Shown here piece after piece: positions 8,317 to 18,883 of a stretch of 52,742 nucleotides of DNA. The stretch is taken from the NCBI GenBank assembly GCA_019634955.1, contig JAHCAK010000029.1, forward strand, positions 1 to 52,742, written 5' to 3'. The translations under genes were made by a program, and so were the position numbers. The stretch is from Burkholderiales bacterium (lineage in GTDB: Bacteria > Pseudomonadota > Gammaproteobacteria > Burkholderiales > Usitatibacteraceae). The notes beneath the pieces were generated by a model. The model was not told the DNA's origin, searched no databases, and was given only the letters and a program-made list of their open reading frames with translations. Within the stretch, counting starts at the first letter, position 1; each line of letters starts with the position of its first letter.

Positions 8317-8553
8317 AAGAGCTTCATGGTCGCCCGCGTCGTACCCGCCCGGGAACCTGCGCAGCCGATACCGGCCCAACTGGTCGAACGCCCCAAGCGC
8401 CGAGCCCGCCTGCCCCCGGAAGCTCACCACCGCGATCATGTGCTTGCGGAATCCCGCCGCAATCACCCGGTCGAGCGCGTGCCGGGTCTGAGCCACGAGG
8501 CCAGCTGTTTCGGCGTAGGTGAGGATCTCGACGTCGGAGCCGGCGAACGTGCT
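8317..8553 (-). pseudogene. Remnant of a NERD-domain/UvrD-like helicase
   Basis: Seventy-nine uninterrupted codons without a start or a proper end. The residues FAGSDVEILTY, HALDRVIAAGFRK, IAVVSFRGQAGSAL and LGRYRLRRFPGGYD match the region before the last helicase motifs of nuclease-related-domain helicases. In those, an RG-x-SAL...LG-x-hxLRxFxGxYD pattern is typical (recognised from memory of the family, not searched). The Walker motifs and the whole of the rest of a roughly 600-residue protein are absent. The fragment is cut at one side by the AbrB-PIN promoter and at the other by a tRNA 3' fragment. It has no ribosome-binding site and is judged non-functional. Confidence 0.6.
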
Positions 8554-8578
8554 GCCCGCCGCGATTAGGCCGGTCGAG

Positions 8579-8617
8579 GGCGAGTCAGGGATTTGAACCC
8601 CGGACCAACGGATTACT
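8579..8617 (-). pseudogene. 3' half of a tRNA gene (likely att scar)
   Basis: On the minus strand the sequence shows the end of an anticodon loop, a TCCGT stem strand, a short variable loop, and a T arm with the stem CGGGG/CCCTG around the loop TTCAAAT. A 7-base acceptor strand (ACTCGCC) follows. No matching 5' half (D arm, GGCGAGT strand) exists upstream, where uvrA ends. Homology stops in the anticodon loop, a common crossover point for tyrosine integrases. I read it as the duplicated 3' end left by an integrated element; the tRNA identity is not determined. Confidence 0.55.
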
Positions 8618-8626
8618 ATTTCGATT

Positions 8627-8641
8627 TAGGTGGCGCACCTA
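8627..8641. repeat. Short inverted repeat after uvrA
   Basis: TAGGTG and CACCTA pair around a GCG centre, 12 bases past the uvrA stop. There is no U-tract, so termination is uncertain. Confidence 0.35.
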
Positions 8642-8653
8642 GTCACGTTCGCG

Positions 8654-11600
8654 TCAGTGTTCCTTGAGGAACCCCCGCATCGCCCACGCCGTATGTGACG
8701 CCTTCGCGGCGGGCGAGAGAAACTCCTCCGGCACCCCCGCCAGAACGACCTTCCCGCCGGCGTCTCCCCCCTCTGGCCCCAGATCCACGATCCAGTCCGC
8801 CTCCGCGATCACGTCCAAGTTGTGCTCGATGAGCACCACCGTGTTCCCTGCATCTACCAGCCGGTGCAGCACACGGATTAGTTTTTCCACATCCGCCATG
8901 TGCAACCCCACCGTCGGCTCGTCCAGCACGTAAAGCGTGTGAGCCGACCCGGTACGCCTTCTCGGATCGTCTATCGTCCGTACCTTCGCCAGCTCCGTCA
9001 CCAGCTTGATCCGCTGAGCCTCCCCACCCGATAGCGTCGGACTCTGCTGCCCCAGCGTGAGATAACCCAGCCCCACATCCTGCAGCAGCCTTAGCGCATG
9101 GTGGATGGACGGGTGGGCTGCGAAGAACTCCACCGCTTCGTCCACGCTCATCCCCAGCACCTCGCCGACCGACTTCCCTCTCATCTGCACCGCCAGGGTC
9201 TCGGGATTGAACCGCGCTCCCCCGCACGCCTCGCACAGCACCTTTACGTCCGGCAGGAAGCTCATCTCGATGGTCTTGATGCCTTGGCCCTCGCACGCGG
9301 CGCAGCGCCCGGCATCCGTTGCCGCCTTGCCGCGCCCCTTGCCCTTCGTCTTGCCCCCACCCGCGTTAAACGAGAACCGGCTTGCGGTGTAACCGCGAAT
9401 GCGCGCTTCCTGCGTGTCTGCGAACAGTTTCCGGATCGTGTCGAAGAACCCCACGTAGGTCGCGGGGCACGAGCGCGGCGTCTTGCCGATGGGCGTCTGG
9501 TCCACTTCCAGCACGCGCGACACGCCCTCCCAGCCCGTGATTGCCTTGCAGCCGAACACGGACGGAGAAGCCTTGCGATCCCGGGCCGCAGCCACTAGCC
9601 GCTCCAGGTTCTCCCGCAGCACGTCGCGCGCGAGCGTGGACTTGCCCGAGCCCGACACACCCGTGACCACCGTGAGCCGCCCCAGCGGGAAGCGCACGGT
9701 GATGTCCTGCAGGTTGTGCAGGTTCGCGCCCACAACCTCGACCGACGGAGTCTTGCGGTTCACCGGCCGCCGCGGCTGCACGGGATGCTTGAGCGGCTCT
9801 CGAAGGAACCGCCCCGTGATGGAATCCGGATGGCGCGAGAGCTCGTCCGCCGTCCCCTCCGCCACCACCCGCCCGCCGAGCCGTCCCGCCCCCGGCCCCA
9901 GGTCGATCACGTGCTGCGCGTGGCGGATCGTGTCCTCGTCGTGCTCCACCACCACCAGCGTATTGCCCTTGGCGTTGAGCTTGGCGAGCGTGTCGAGGAG
10001 GATCCGGTTGTCGCGCGGGTGCAGGCCGATGGTAGGCTCGTCCAGGATGTAACACACGCCGCGCAGGTTGGAGCCCAGCTGCGCCGCGAGCCGGATGCGC
10101 TGCGCCTCGCCTCCCGACAAAGTGGGCGCGCCGCGGTCGAGCGACAGATACCCAAGCCCCACCTGCTCGAGGAAGTCGAGGCGCGTGGAAAGCTCGGCGA
10201 GGATGTCGCGCGCAATCTCCTCCTCGCGCCCGGCCACCTTGAGCTTGTCGAAGAACCGGTGCGCCGCCGAGATGGGCTGCGCGCTCACGTCGGCGATCGT
10301 CTGGTCGCGGAAGCGCACGGCCAGCGCCTCGCGATTGAGGCGCTTCCCTTCGCACGCGGGGCAGTTCTCGTCGAGCTGCAGCCACTCCACCCATGAATCG
10401 AGCACGTGGTCCTCGGTGCCGGTCTTGGCGCGCTCGTCGTTCCAGTCGACGCCCTCGAGCTTCACGCCCGTGCCGTAGCACGCCGGGCACCAGCCGTGCT
10501 TCGAGTTGTAGGAGAAGAGACGCGGGTCCAGCTCCGGGAAGCTCCTCGCACAGGAGGGGCAGGCGCGCTTCGTGGAGAACACCTGCGCCTCTGCCGCGCC
10601 CCAGCCGCCCGCGAGCAGGTGCACCACGCCCTTGCCCGCATCCGCCGCCTGGGCGAGGGCATCTCGAAGCCTACCCTCGTTCGCGGCATCCACCTTGAGC
10701 TCAGCGACGGGCAGCTCCAGCGTGTGCTCGCGGAACCGGTCCAGCCGCGGCCAGCGCTCCGTGGGCATCCACTCGCCGTCCACGCGCAGGTGCGACACGC
10801 CCTTGCCGCGCGCCCACTTGGCGAGGTCCGTGTACAGGCCCTTGCGGTTGACCACCAGCGGGGCGAGCAGCGCCACGCGCTTTCCACGATGCTCCTTGAA
10901 GATGCGCGCGGCGATCGCCTCCAGGCTCTGCGGCTCGATGGGCACGTCGCACTCGGGGCAGTACTGCGTGCCCAGCTTCACGAAGAGCAGGCGCAGGAAA
11001 TGGTGGATCTCCGTCTGCGTGGCCACCGTGCTCTTCGAGCCCCCGCGCGAGGTGCGCTGCTCGATGGCCACGGTGGGCGGGATGCCGAAGATCGCGTCCA
11101 CGTCTGGCTTCGAGGCCGGCTGCACGAACTGGCGGGCGTAGGCGTTGAGGGATTCGAGGTAGCGGCGCTGGCCTTCGGCGAAGAGGATGTCGAAGGCGAG
11201 GGTGGACTTGCCGGAGCCGGAGACGCCCGTCACCACCGTGAACTTGCCGCGCGGCACCTCGACGTCGATGCCCTTCAGGTTGTGCTCGCGGGCGTGGCGC
11301 ACGACGATGTTGTTCGAGTGGGCCACGCGCGCCGGCAGCATCCGCGGCTCGGCCGCGACGAGCGCCCCGGAAGGCCTCGACAGCGCCGCCTCGTACTCCT
11401 TCAGCGCCCGCCCCGTGTGCGAGGCCGTCATCGCCATCATCTGCGCGGGCGTGCCTGCGCCGACGACTTCACCCCCCGCATCGCCCCCCTCCGGCCCCAG
11501 GTCCACGATCCAGTCGGCGGCCCGGATGACGTCGAGGTTGTGCTCGATCACGATGAGCGAATTGCCCGCGGCGATGAGGCGGCGGAAGGCGGCGAGGAGC

Positions 11601-14419
11601 TTGGCCACGTCCTCGAAGTGCAGCCCCGTCGTCGGCTCGTCGAAGAGGAAAAGCCGCGTGCGGGTGGGCGCCACCGGGGGATGGAGCGCCGCGGCCACCA
11701 CCTCCTCCGGCCGCTTGGGCAGCATCTTCACGGAGCCGCCGGCCGCCTCGACCAGGTGACCCGCGAGCTTGAGCCGCTGCGCCTCGCCCCCGGAAAGCGT
11801 GGGCACGGGTTGTCCCAGCCGCAGGTAATCGAGGCCCACGTCCGCGAGCGGCTTCAGGCGCGCCACCACGTCTTTCTCCCCGGAGAAGAACGCGAGCGCC
11901 TCGTTCACCGTGAGCTCCAGCATCTCCGCGATGGAGCGCCCGGCCACCTTCACCTCGAGCACCTCGTCGCGGTAGCGCCGGCCGTTGCAGTCCGGGCAGC
12001 GCAGGTACACGTCGGAGAGGAACTGCATCTCCACGTGCTCGAAGCCGTTGCCGCTGCAGGTGGGGCAGCGCCCGTTGCCGGAGTTGAAGCTGAAGGTGCC
12101 GGCCGTGTAGCCGCGCGTCTTCGATTCCGGGGCGCGGGCGAAGATCTCGCGGATGGCGTCGAACGCCCCCACGTAGCTCGCGGGGTTGGAGCGCGTGGTG
12201 CGGCCGATGGGCGTCTGGTCCACGAAGACGACGTCGTTGATTCGCGCCGCGCCGTGCATCTCGCGGAAGGCGCCGGGCGATTCCGTGGGCTTGCCCAGGT
12301 GCTTGAGGAGCGCCGGGTGCAGCACGTCCTGGATGAGCGTGGACTTCCCCGAGCCCGAGACGCCTGTCACGCAGACGAGGCGGTTGAGGGGGAACTCGAC
12401 GTCGACGTCCTTGAGGTTGTGCTCGGTGACGCCGCGGAGGGTGAGGCGGGGAGGGGAGTCGCCAGCCTGCACCCTCACCCCCGACCCCTCTCCCAAGGGA
12501 GAGGGGAGACCGCCTCTGCCATCGGCCCGCTTACGGCCCGAGAGGTATTCGGCCGTTACCGTCTTCGCGCGCTTCAGCTCCGCAGGTGTGCCGAAGAAAA
12601 CGATCTCGCCCCCGCGCTCGCCCGGCCCCGGGCCCATGTCCAGCAGGCGGTCGGCCTCCAGCATGATCTGCGGGTCGTGCTCCACCACCACCAGCGAGTT
12701 GCCTGCGTCGCGCAGCCGCTTCATCACGCCGATCACGCGCCCCATGTCGCGCGGATGCAAGCCGATGGACGGCTCGTCCAGTACGAAGAGCGTGTTCACG
12801 AGCGAGGTGCCCAGCGCCGTGGTGAGGTTGATGCGCTGCACCTCGCCGCCGGAGAGCGTGCGCGACTGGCGGTCCAGCGTGAGGTAGCCCAGGCCCACCT
12901 CGCAGACGAAGCGGAGACGCGCGTTGATCTCCTCCAGCAGCAGCCCGGTCGCCTCGTCCAGCGGGGCGGGGAGCGCCAGGCGCTCGAAGAAGGCCCGCAC
13001 CCGCTCGATGGGCAGCAGCATCACGTCGTGCAGGCACAGGCCCGGGAGCGCGGCCAGCTCGTCGAGGCTCCACTGCGTGCCGCGAGGGGGATAGCGCTTC
13101 CCGGGGGCGAGCACCGCGTCCGCCTCTGCTTTCGTCCCCACGCGCCAGAGCATCGACTCGGGTTTGAGCCGTGCGCCGTCGCAGTCCGCGCAGGGCGTGT
13201 AGGCGCGGTACTTGGAGAGGAGCACCCGGATGTGCATCTTGTAGGCCTTCGTCTCCAGCCACTCGAAGAAGCGCGCCACGCCGTACCAGTGCGTCTTGCC
13301 GGACTTGTGCCAGCTCACCCAGTCCTCGTCGCCGTCGATCACCCAGCGGCGATGCTCGGGCGGCAGGTCGCGCCAGGCGATGTCGAGGGCCACGCCGCGT
13401 CGCTTCGCGTACTTCTCGAGGTCGTCCTGGCACTCGTCGAAGCTCGCCGTCTGGAAGGGCTTCACCGCGCCGCCGCCGAGCGATTTCGCCTCGTCGGGGA
13501 TCACGAGGCCATAGTCCACGCCGATCACGCGCCCGAAGCCGCGGCACTTGTCGCAGGCGCCGACGGGGGAGTTGAAGGAGAAGCGCGCGGGGCTGGGGTC
13601 GGAATAGTGGATGTCGCAGTCGGGGCAGTGGAGGTCGTTGGAGAAGCGCCAAACCGGGCCCTCACCCCCATCCCCTCTCCCAAGGGAGAGGGGAGCCTCG
13701 TCCACGAACACATTCACCCTTCCCACCCCCACCCGCAGCGCCGCCTCGATCGCCTCCACCACGCGCGCCTTCTCGGCCGACGCCATCCGCACGCGGTCCT
13801 GCACCACGTCCAGCCGCGTGCCCTGGCGCGAGTGCACGCGCGTGTAGCCCTGCGCCTCGAGGTGCTGCAGGATCTCGGCCTCGGTGAAGTTCTTCGGCAC
13901 GTCGATGGGGAAGGTGATGGAAAGCCGCGGGTCGCCCGCCGTCTTCGCCCGCGCCGCCATGTCGGCGAAGATCGACTCGGGCGAGTCGCGCCGCACCGGC
14001 CGCGCGCACTTCCGGCACGAAAGCCGCCCCGCCCGCGCGAAGAGCAGCTTCAGGTGGTCGTTGATCTCCGTCATCGTCCCCACCGTCGAGCGCGAGGTGC
14101 GCACCGGGTTGGTCTGGTCGATGGCGATGGCGGGCGGGATGCCGTCGATGGAATCCACCTGCGGCTTGTCCATGCGGTCGAGGAACTGCCGCGCGTACGG
14201 CGAGAAGGTCTCCACGTACCGGCGCTGCCCTTCGGCGTAGAGCGTATCGAAGACGAGGGAGCTCTTGCCCGAGCCCGAAGGCCCCGTCACCACCACCAGC
14301 TCGCCCGTGGGGATGTCCACGTCGAGGTTCTTGAGGTTGTTCTGGCGCGCGCCGCGGATGGCGATGGACTCGCCGGCGTCGGCGTCGGCAGGGATGGGGG
14401 GCTTGGACAGGTCGGTCAT
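8654..14419 (-). CDS. uvrA: Tandem (double-length) UvrA-type ABC ATPase
   Basis: About 1921 residues, or two complete UvrA units in one chain. Four Walker A motifs ([18 protein letters not shown] three times) and four TLSGGE signatures are visible, along with zinc-finger CxxC pairs in each unit. The first unit carries the [15 protein letters not shown] stretch and the second [14 protein letters not shown]. UvrA recognises bulky DNA lesions as a dimer; this paralogue would be a covalent dimer. Such long forms are known in Burkholderiales beside a normal UvrA (established), so this may be an accessory copy. ATG 14419 is chosen over TTG 14467. Two 37-bp palindromes are inserted in frame, at about residues 242-254 and 638-650. 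The last kilobase uses rarer codons than the rest. Confidence 0.93.
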   Translation of the reverse strand: MTDLSKPPIPADADAGESIAIRGARQNNLKNLDVDIPTGELVVVTGPSGSGKSSLVFDTLYAEGQRRYVETFSPYARQFLDRMDKPQVDSIDGIPPAIAIDQTNPVRTSRSTVGTMTEINDHLKLLFARAGRLSCRKCARPVRRDSPESIFADMAARAKTAGDPRLSITFPIDVPKNFTEAEILQHLEAQGYTRVHSRQGTRLDVVQDRVRMASAEKARVVEAIEAALRVGVGRVNVFVDEAPLSLGRGDGGEGPVWRFSNDLHCPDCDIHYSDPSPARFSFNSPVGACDKCRGFGRVIGVDYGLVIPDEAKSLGGGAVKPFQTASFDECQDDLEKYAKRRGVALDIAWRDLPPEHRRWVIDGDEDWVSWHKSGKTHWYGVARFFEWLETKAYKMHIRVLLSKYRAYTPCADCDGARLKPESMLWRVGTKAEADAVLAPGKRYPPRGTQWSLDELAALPGLCLHDVMLLPIERVRAFFERLALPAPLDEATGLLLEEINARLRFVCEVGLGYLTLDRQSRTLSGGEVQRINLTTALGTSLVNTLFVLDEPSIGLHPRDMGRVIGVMKRLRDAGNSLVVVEHDPQIMLEADRLLDMGPGPGERGGEIVFFGTPAELKRAKTVTAEYLSGRKRADGRGGLPSPLGEGSGVRVQAGDSPPRLTLRGVTEHNLKDVDVEFPLNRLVCVTGVSGSGKSTLIQDVLHPALLKHLGKPTESPGAFREMHGAARINDVVFVDQTPIGRTTRSNPASYVGAFDAIREIFARAPESKTRGYTAGTFSFNSGNGRCPTCSGNGFEHVEMQFLSDVYLRCPDCNGRRYRDEVLEVKVAGRSIAEMLELTVNEALAFFSGEKDVVARLKPLADVGLDYLRLGQPVPTLSGGEAQRLKLAGHLVEAAGGSVKMLPKRPEEVVAAALHPPVAPTRTRLFLFDEPTTGLHFEDVAKLLAAFRRLIAAGNSLIVIEHNLDVIRAADWIVDLGPEGGDAGGEVVGAGTPAQMMAMTASHTGRALKEYEAALSRPSGALVAAEPRMLPARVAHSNNIVVRHAREHNLKGIDVEVPRGKFTVVTGVSGSGKSTLAFDILFAEGQRRYLESLNAYARQFVQPASKPDVDAIFGIPPTVAIEQRTSRGGSKSTVATQTEIHHFLRLLFVKLGTQYCPECDVPIEPQSLEAIAARIFKEHRGKRVALLAPLVVNRKGLYTDLAKWARGKGVSHLRVDGEWMPTERWPRLDRFREHTLELPVAELKVDAANEGRLRDALAQAADAGKGVVHLLAGGWGAAEAQVFSTKRACPSCARSFPELDPRLFSYNSKHGWCPACYGTGVKLEGVDWNDERAKTGTEDHVLDSWVEWLQLDENCPACEGKRLNREALAVRFRDQTIADVSAQPISAAHRFFDKLKVAGREEEIARDILAELSTRLDFLEQVGLGYLSLDRGAPTLSGGEAQRIRLAAQLGSNLRGVCYILDEPTIGLHPRDNRILLDTLAKLNAKGNTLVVVEHDEDTIRHAQHVIDLGPGAGRLGGRVVAEGTADELSRHPDSITGRFLREPLKHPVQPRRPVNRKTPSVEVVGANLHNLQDITVRFPLGRLTVVTGVSGSGKSTLARDVLRENLERLVAAARDRKASPSVFGCKAITGWEGVSRVLEVDQTPIGKTPRSCPATYVGFFDTIRKLFADTQEARIRGYTASRFSFNAGGGKTKGKGRGKAATDAGRCAACEGQGIKTIEMSFLPDVKVLCEACGGARFNPETLAVQMRGKSVGEVLGMSVDEAVEFFAAHPSIHHALRLLQDVGLGYLTLGQQSPTLSGGEAQRIKLVTELAKVRTIDDPRRRTGSAHTLYVLDEPTVGLHMADVEKLIRVLHRLVDAGNTVVLIEHNLDVIAEADWIVDLGPEGGDAGGKVVLAGVPEEFLSPAAKASHTAWAMRGFLKEH
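12472..12508 (-). repeat. 37-bp palindromic element, copy 3, in frame in uvrA
   Basis: Reverse-oriented copy with the core TCTCCCTTGGGAGA. Uvr frame reads it as [13 protein letters not shown]. It sits in the linker between the two ABC modules of the first UvrA unit, just after LSGRKRADG. Confidence 0.9.
13659..13695 (-). repeat. 37-bp palindromic element, copy 4, in frame in uvrA
   Basis: Reverse-oriented copy, differing from copy 3 at only two adjacent bases. The uvrA frame reads it as [12 protein letters not shown], a different frame from copy 3. It falls between VNVFVDEA and the [11 protein letters not shown] zinc region. Confidence 0.9.
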
Positions 14420-14611
14420 GGTTCCGGGATCGGCGGCGGCCGCGGGGCCGGGCTTCGGGGCGGGCAAAGGATCATTCTAGGCATGGAAGGAGGTCGGCGT
14501 GGCGCCCGTAGGTCTCCGGTCCCACCATTGTGGATAACTCCCTCCTCGCTTGATCGGGGTCAGGCGTCCCCGGCGTGGCGGTAGCATGCTGGAATTGCCG
14601 CCGCCCCCGCG

Positions 14612-15324
<713 letters not shown>

Positions 15325-15328
<4 letters not shown>

Positions 15329-17694
15329 GGATCGGCGCCCTCGACCGCAAGATCCTGCGCGACGCGTGGCACATCCGCGCGCAGATCATCGCCTGCGCGC
15401 TGGTGGTGGCCGGGGGCATCAACTCCTTCGTCTCGCTCTCCTCGCTCAACCGCTCGCTCGCCGCCTCGCAGGCGTCCTTCTACGAGGAGTACCGCTTCGC
15501 CGACGTCTTCGCGGGCGCGGTGCGGGCGCCTGAGCACGTCGCGCAGCGGCTCGCGGCCATCCCCGGCGTGGCGCAGCTCGAGACCCGCGTCGTCGCGCGC
15601 GTGAACCTCGACGTGCCCGGCCTGGACGAGCCGGCGCGCGGGCGGATCGTCTCCATCTCGCGCGACCCCTCCGGCGGCCTCAACGCGCTCTACATCCGCC
15701 GCGGCCGCATGCCCGCGCCCGCGAGCCAGGACGAGGTGCTGGCCGCCGAGGCCTTCGCCATCGCCAACCGGCTGGAGCCCGGCGACGCGATCCGCGCCGT
15801 CGTGAACGGCCGCTACAAGAGCCTGCGCATCGTCGGCATCGCCATCTCGCCGGAGTACATCTACGCGCTGGGCCCGGGCCAGCTCGTGCCGGACAACAAG
15901 CGCTACGGCGTGCTGTGGATGGACCGCAAGGGGCTCGCCACCGCCTACGACATGGAGGGCGCCTTCAACGACGTCACCGCCAAGGTGAGCCCCGGCGCGG
16001 TGCCCGGGTCGGTCCTGCGCGAGATGGACGCCGTGCTCGCGCCCTACGGCGGCGTCGGCGCCCACGACCGCGAGGACCAGCTCTCGCACCGCTTCCTCTC
16101 CGACGAGATCGCGCAGAACCGCACCATGTCGCGCATCACGCCCACGATCTTCCTGCTGGTGGGCGCCTTCCTGCTCTACACCATCCTCACGCGGCTGGTG
16201 CAGATGCAGCGCTCGCAGGTGGGGCTCCTCAAGGCCTTCGGCTACTCCGCGGGCGAGATCGCGCTGCACTACCTCAAGCTCGCGCTGGTGATCTCGCTGC
16301 TGGGGGCGGCGCTGGGCGTGGCCACGGGCATCCCGTTCGCCAACGCGATGCTCGATCTCTACGGCGAGTTCTACTTCTTCCCGATGTACGCCACCGACCA
16401 GGTGTGGCCCGTGGCGGCGGCGGGGGTGTCGCTCGCCGTGGCGGCCGCGGCCCTCGGCGCGGTGCCCGCGGCGCTGCGCGCTTCGCGCCTCGCGCCGGCC
16501 GAGTCGATGCACCCCGAGCCGCCGCCGCGCTTCCACGCCGGGGTCTTCGAGCGCTGGGGCATCCGGCACGCGCTCAGGCCCGCGGGGCGCATGCTCGTGC
16601 GCAACCTCGCGCGCCGGCCGCTGCGCTTCGCGGCCAACGTCGCCGGCATCGCCATCGCGGTGGCGCTCCTCGTGATGATGACGGCGATGATGGACGGCGT
16701 GCGCTACCTCATGCAGTGGCAGTTCACCGTGGTGCAGCACGAGGACGTGCAGGTGCTCCTCACCGAGCCGCGTTCGCGCGAGGCGCTGGATTCCCTGCGC
16801 GCGATGCGCGGCGTGATCGAGGCCGAGCCCTTCCGTTTCGCCGCCGGGCGCTTCCACGCCGGGCACCGCATGAAGCGCGGGCTCGTCTTCGGCATCGAGG
16901 ATTCGCCGTCGCTTCGCCGCGTGGTCGACGCCGAGGGGCATCCCGCGTCCATTCCGCCCGACGGCGTGCTCCTCACCGGGATCTTCGCCGGCGCGCTCGA
17001 GGTGCGCCCCGGCGACACCATCGAGGTCGAGGTGATGGAGGGCAAGCGCCCGCGCGTGCCGATGCTGGTGGTGGGCGTGGTGGACGAGCCCATCGGCTTC
17101 TCGGCCTACGTCTCGCGCGCCGCCGCCAACCGGCTGATGGGCGAGGGCGACGTGCTCACCGGCGCCTACCTGCGCGTGGACGCGAAGGAGCGCCAGAAGG
17201 TGTTCGCGGACCTCAAGGCGATGCCGCAGGTGGCCGGCGCCAACCTGCGCGAGGCGGCCTACGACCAGTTCCGGGAGATGATCGACCGCAGCGTGGGCAT
17301 CATGATCACCGTGAACCTCGTCTTCGCGTGGATCATCGCCTTCGGCCTCGTGTACAACGGGGCGCGCATCGCGCTCTCGGAGCGCGGCTACGAGCTCGCC
17401 ACGCTCCGGGTGCTGGGCTTCACGCAGCGCGAGTCGGCCTCGCTGCTCCTGGGCGAGCAGGGCGTGATCACGGGCGTGGGGCTGCCGGCCGGGCTTGCGC
17501 TGGGCATCGCGCTCACGCTCTACTTCATCTGGATGCTCTCGACGGACATGTGGCGCATGCCCTACGTGATGACGGGGCTCAACCTCGTGGGCGCCATGGC
17601 GGCGGTGGGGTTCGCCGCGGCGGCCTCGGGCGCGGCGGTGGCGTGGCGGCTGCGGAAGCTGGACCTGGTGGGCGCGCTCAAGGCGCGGGAATGA
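15325..17694 (+). CDS. ABC permease with two FtsX/MacB-type domains
   Basis: Inner-membrane subunit of 789 residues, starting at GTG 15325 within the ATPase stop. A first hydrophobic segment (residues about 17-38) is followed by a large periplasmic domain and three membrane segments near 275-395. The same pattern (one segment, MacB-like periplasmic domain, three segments) then repeats to the C-terminus. This double-FtsX layout is usual for export of lipids, peptides or small molecules by mechanotransmission rather than by a classic channel (family knowledge). The final residues [12 protein letters not shown] match the usual FtsX C-terminal motif. The substrate is unknown. Confidence 0.9.
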
Positions 17695-17707
17695 GGCGAG
17701 GCGGCGA

Positions 17708-18871
17708 ATGAAGCTCACGAAACGGACCCTCGGCTACGCGGCCTTCGCGGTCGCGGTGGTTGCGCTGCTCGCGTGGTGGGCGTGGCCCTCGCCGCGGGTG
17801 GTGGAGACGGCGAGCCTGGCGCGCGGGCCGGTGCAGGTCGCCATCGAGGAGGACGGCGAGACGCGCGCCGTGGACCGCTACGGTGTCGCCGCCCCCGTGG
17901 CCGGGCGCCTGCTGCGCGTGGTGCTGCGCGAGGGGGACCCCGTGAAGGCCGGGCAGGTGGTGGCCGAGATCGCGCCGCTGCCGCTCTCGGAGGCCGATCG
18001 CGACCTGCTCGAGGCCAAGCTCGAATCGGCCCGGGCGCTCAAGCTCGAGGCGGACGAGCGCGTGCGGCGCGCGGAGGCCGATGCCGTGCAGGCCGAGCGC
18101 GATCGCGTGCGCGCGGCCGATCTCGTCGCGAAGAAGTTCATGGCGGAGCAGGCGCTCGAGCAGGCCGTCGTGGCGGTGCAGACGAAGGCCGCCGACCTGA
18201 AGGCTGCCCGCGCGCGCGCCGTCGCCGCGGCAGCGGATGTGGAGGCGGCCCGGGCCGCGCTCGTCGCGGTGCGCGCGAAGGCGCCCACGGTGCGCGTCGC
18301 CTCGCCCGTGAACGGGCGGGTGCTGCGCATCGTCGAGAAGAGCGAGCGGGTGCTCCAGCCCGGCACCGTGCTCGTGACGGTCGGCGACCCGCAGGCGCTC
18401 GAGATCGTCGTCGACGTCCTCTCCAACGACGCCGTGCGCGTGAAGCCCGGCATGCGCATGCTCATCACCGGCTGGGGCGGGCCGGAGGTCGAGGCGGCCG
18501 TGCGGCTGGTGGAGCCCGCGGCGTTCAGGAAGGTCTCCGCCCTCGGCGTGGAGGAGCAGCGCGTCAACGTGATCGGCGACTTCAAGGCCGTGCCGCCGGG
18601 CATCGGCGACGCCTACCGGCTGGACGCGCGCATCGTCGTCGCCGAGAAGGCCGATGCGCTCCGCGTGCCCGTGGGCGCGCTCTTCCGCCGCAACGGCAAG
18701 TGGACGGTCTTCGTGGTCGACGGCGGCCGCCTTGCCGCGCGCGAGGTCGAGCTGGGCCTGCGCGGCGCGCGCGACGCCGAGGTCGTCGCCGGCCTCTCGC
18801 AGGGCGAGACCGTCGTCCTCTACCCTGGCAACGATCTCGCCGAAGGCGCGCGCGTCCGCCCGCGCCAGTAG
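17708..18871 (+). CDS. HlyD-family periplasmic adaptor
   Basis: Membrane-fusion protein of 387 residues. It has an N-terminal anchor (LGYAAFAVAVVALLAWWAW), a split lipoyl domain (VAAPVAGRLLRVVLREGDPVKAGQ, and VRVASPVNGRVLRIVEKSERV after the hairpin), an alanine/arginine/glutamate-rich coiled coil at about 95-195, and a beta-barrel and membrane-proximal end. It follows the permease by 13 bases and completes an ATPase-permease-adaptor trio. No outer-membrane factor is encoded nearby, so a shared TolC-like protein is assumed. Confidence 0.9.
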   Translation: MKLTKRTLGYAAFAVAVVALLAWWAWPSPRVVETASLARGPVQVAIEEDGETRAVDRYGVAAPVAGRLLRVVLREGDPVKAGQVVAEIAPLPLSEADRDLLEAKLESARALKLEADERVRRAEADAVQAERDRVRAADLVAKKFMAEQALEQAVVAVQTKAADLKAARARAVAAAADVEAARAALVAVRAKAPTVRVASPVNGRVLRIVEKSERVLQPGTVLVTVGDPQALEIVVDVLSNDAVRVKPGMRMLITGWGGPEVEAAVRLVEPAAFRKVSALGVEEQRVNVIGDFKAVPPGIGDAYRLDARIVVAEKADALRVPVGALFRRNGKWTVFVVDGGRLAAREVELGLRGARDAEVVAGLSQGETVVLYPGNDLAEGARVRPRQ

Positions 18872-18883
18872 CGAACCGCCGCT

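Noticed and set aside
8579-8660. A complete tRNA gene on the minus strand
   Set aside because: Only the 3' half pairs. There is no D arm, no anticodon stem 5' strand and no GGCGAGT 5' acceptor strand.
10406-14584. A plus-strand open frame of about 1390 codons opposite uvrA
   Set aside because: Antisense to a gene with clear UvrA motifs. The frame is open only because third positions are almost all G or C; its translation is low-complexity arginine/histidine/leucine sequence with no domain.
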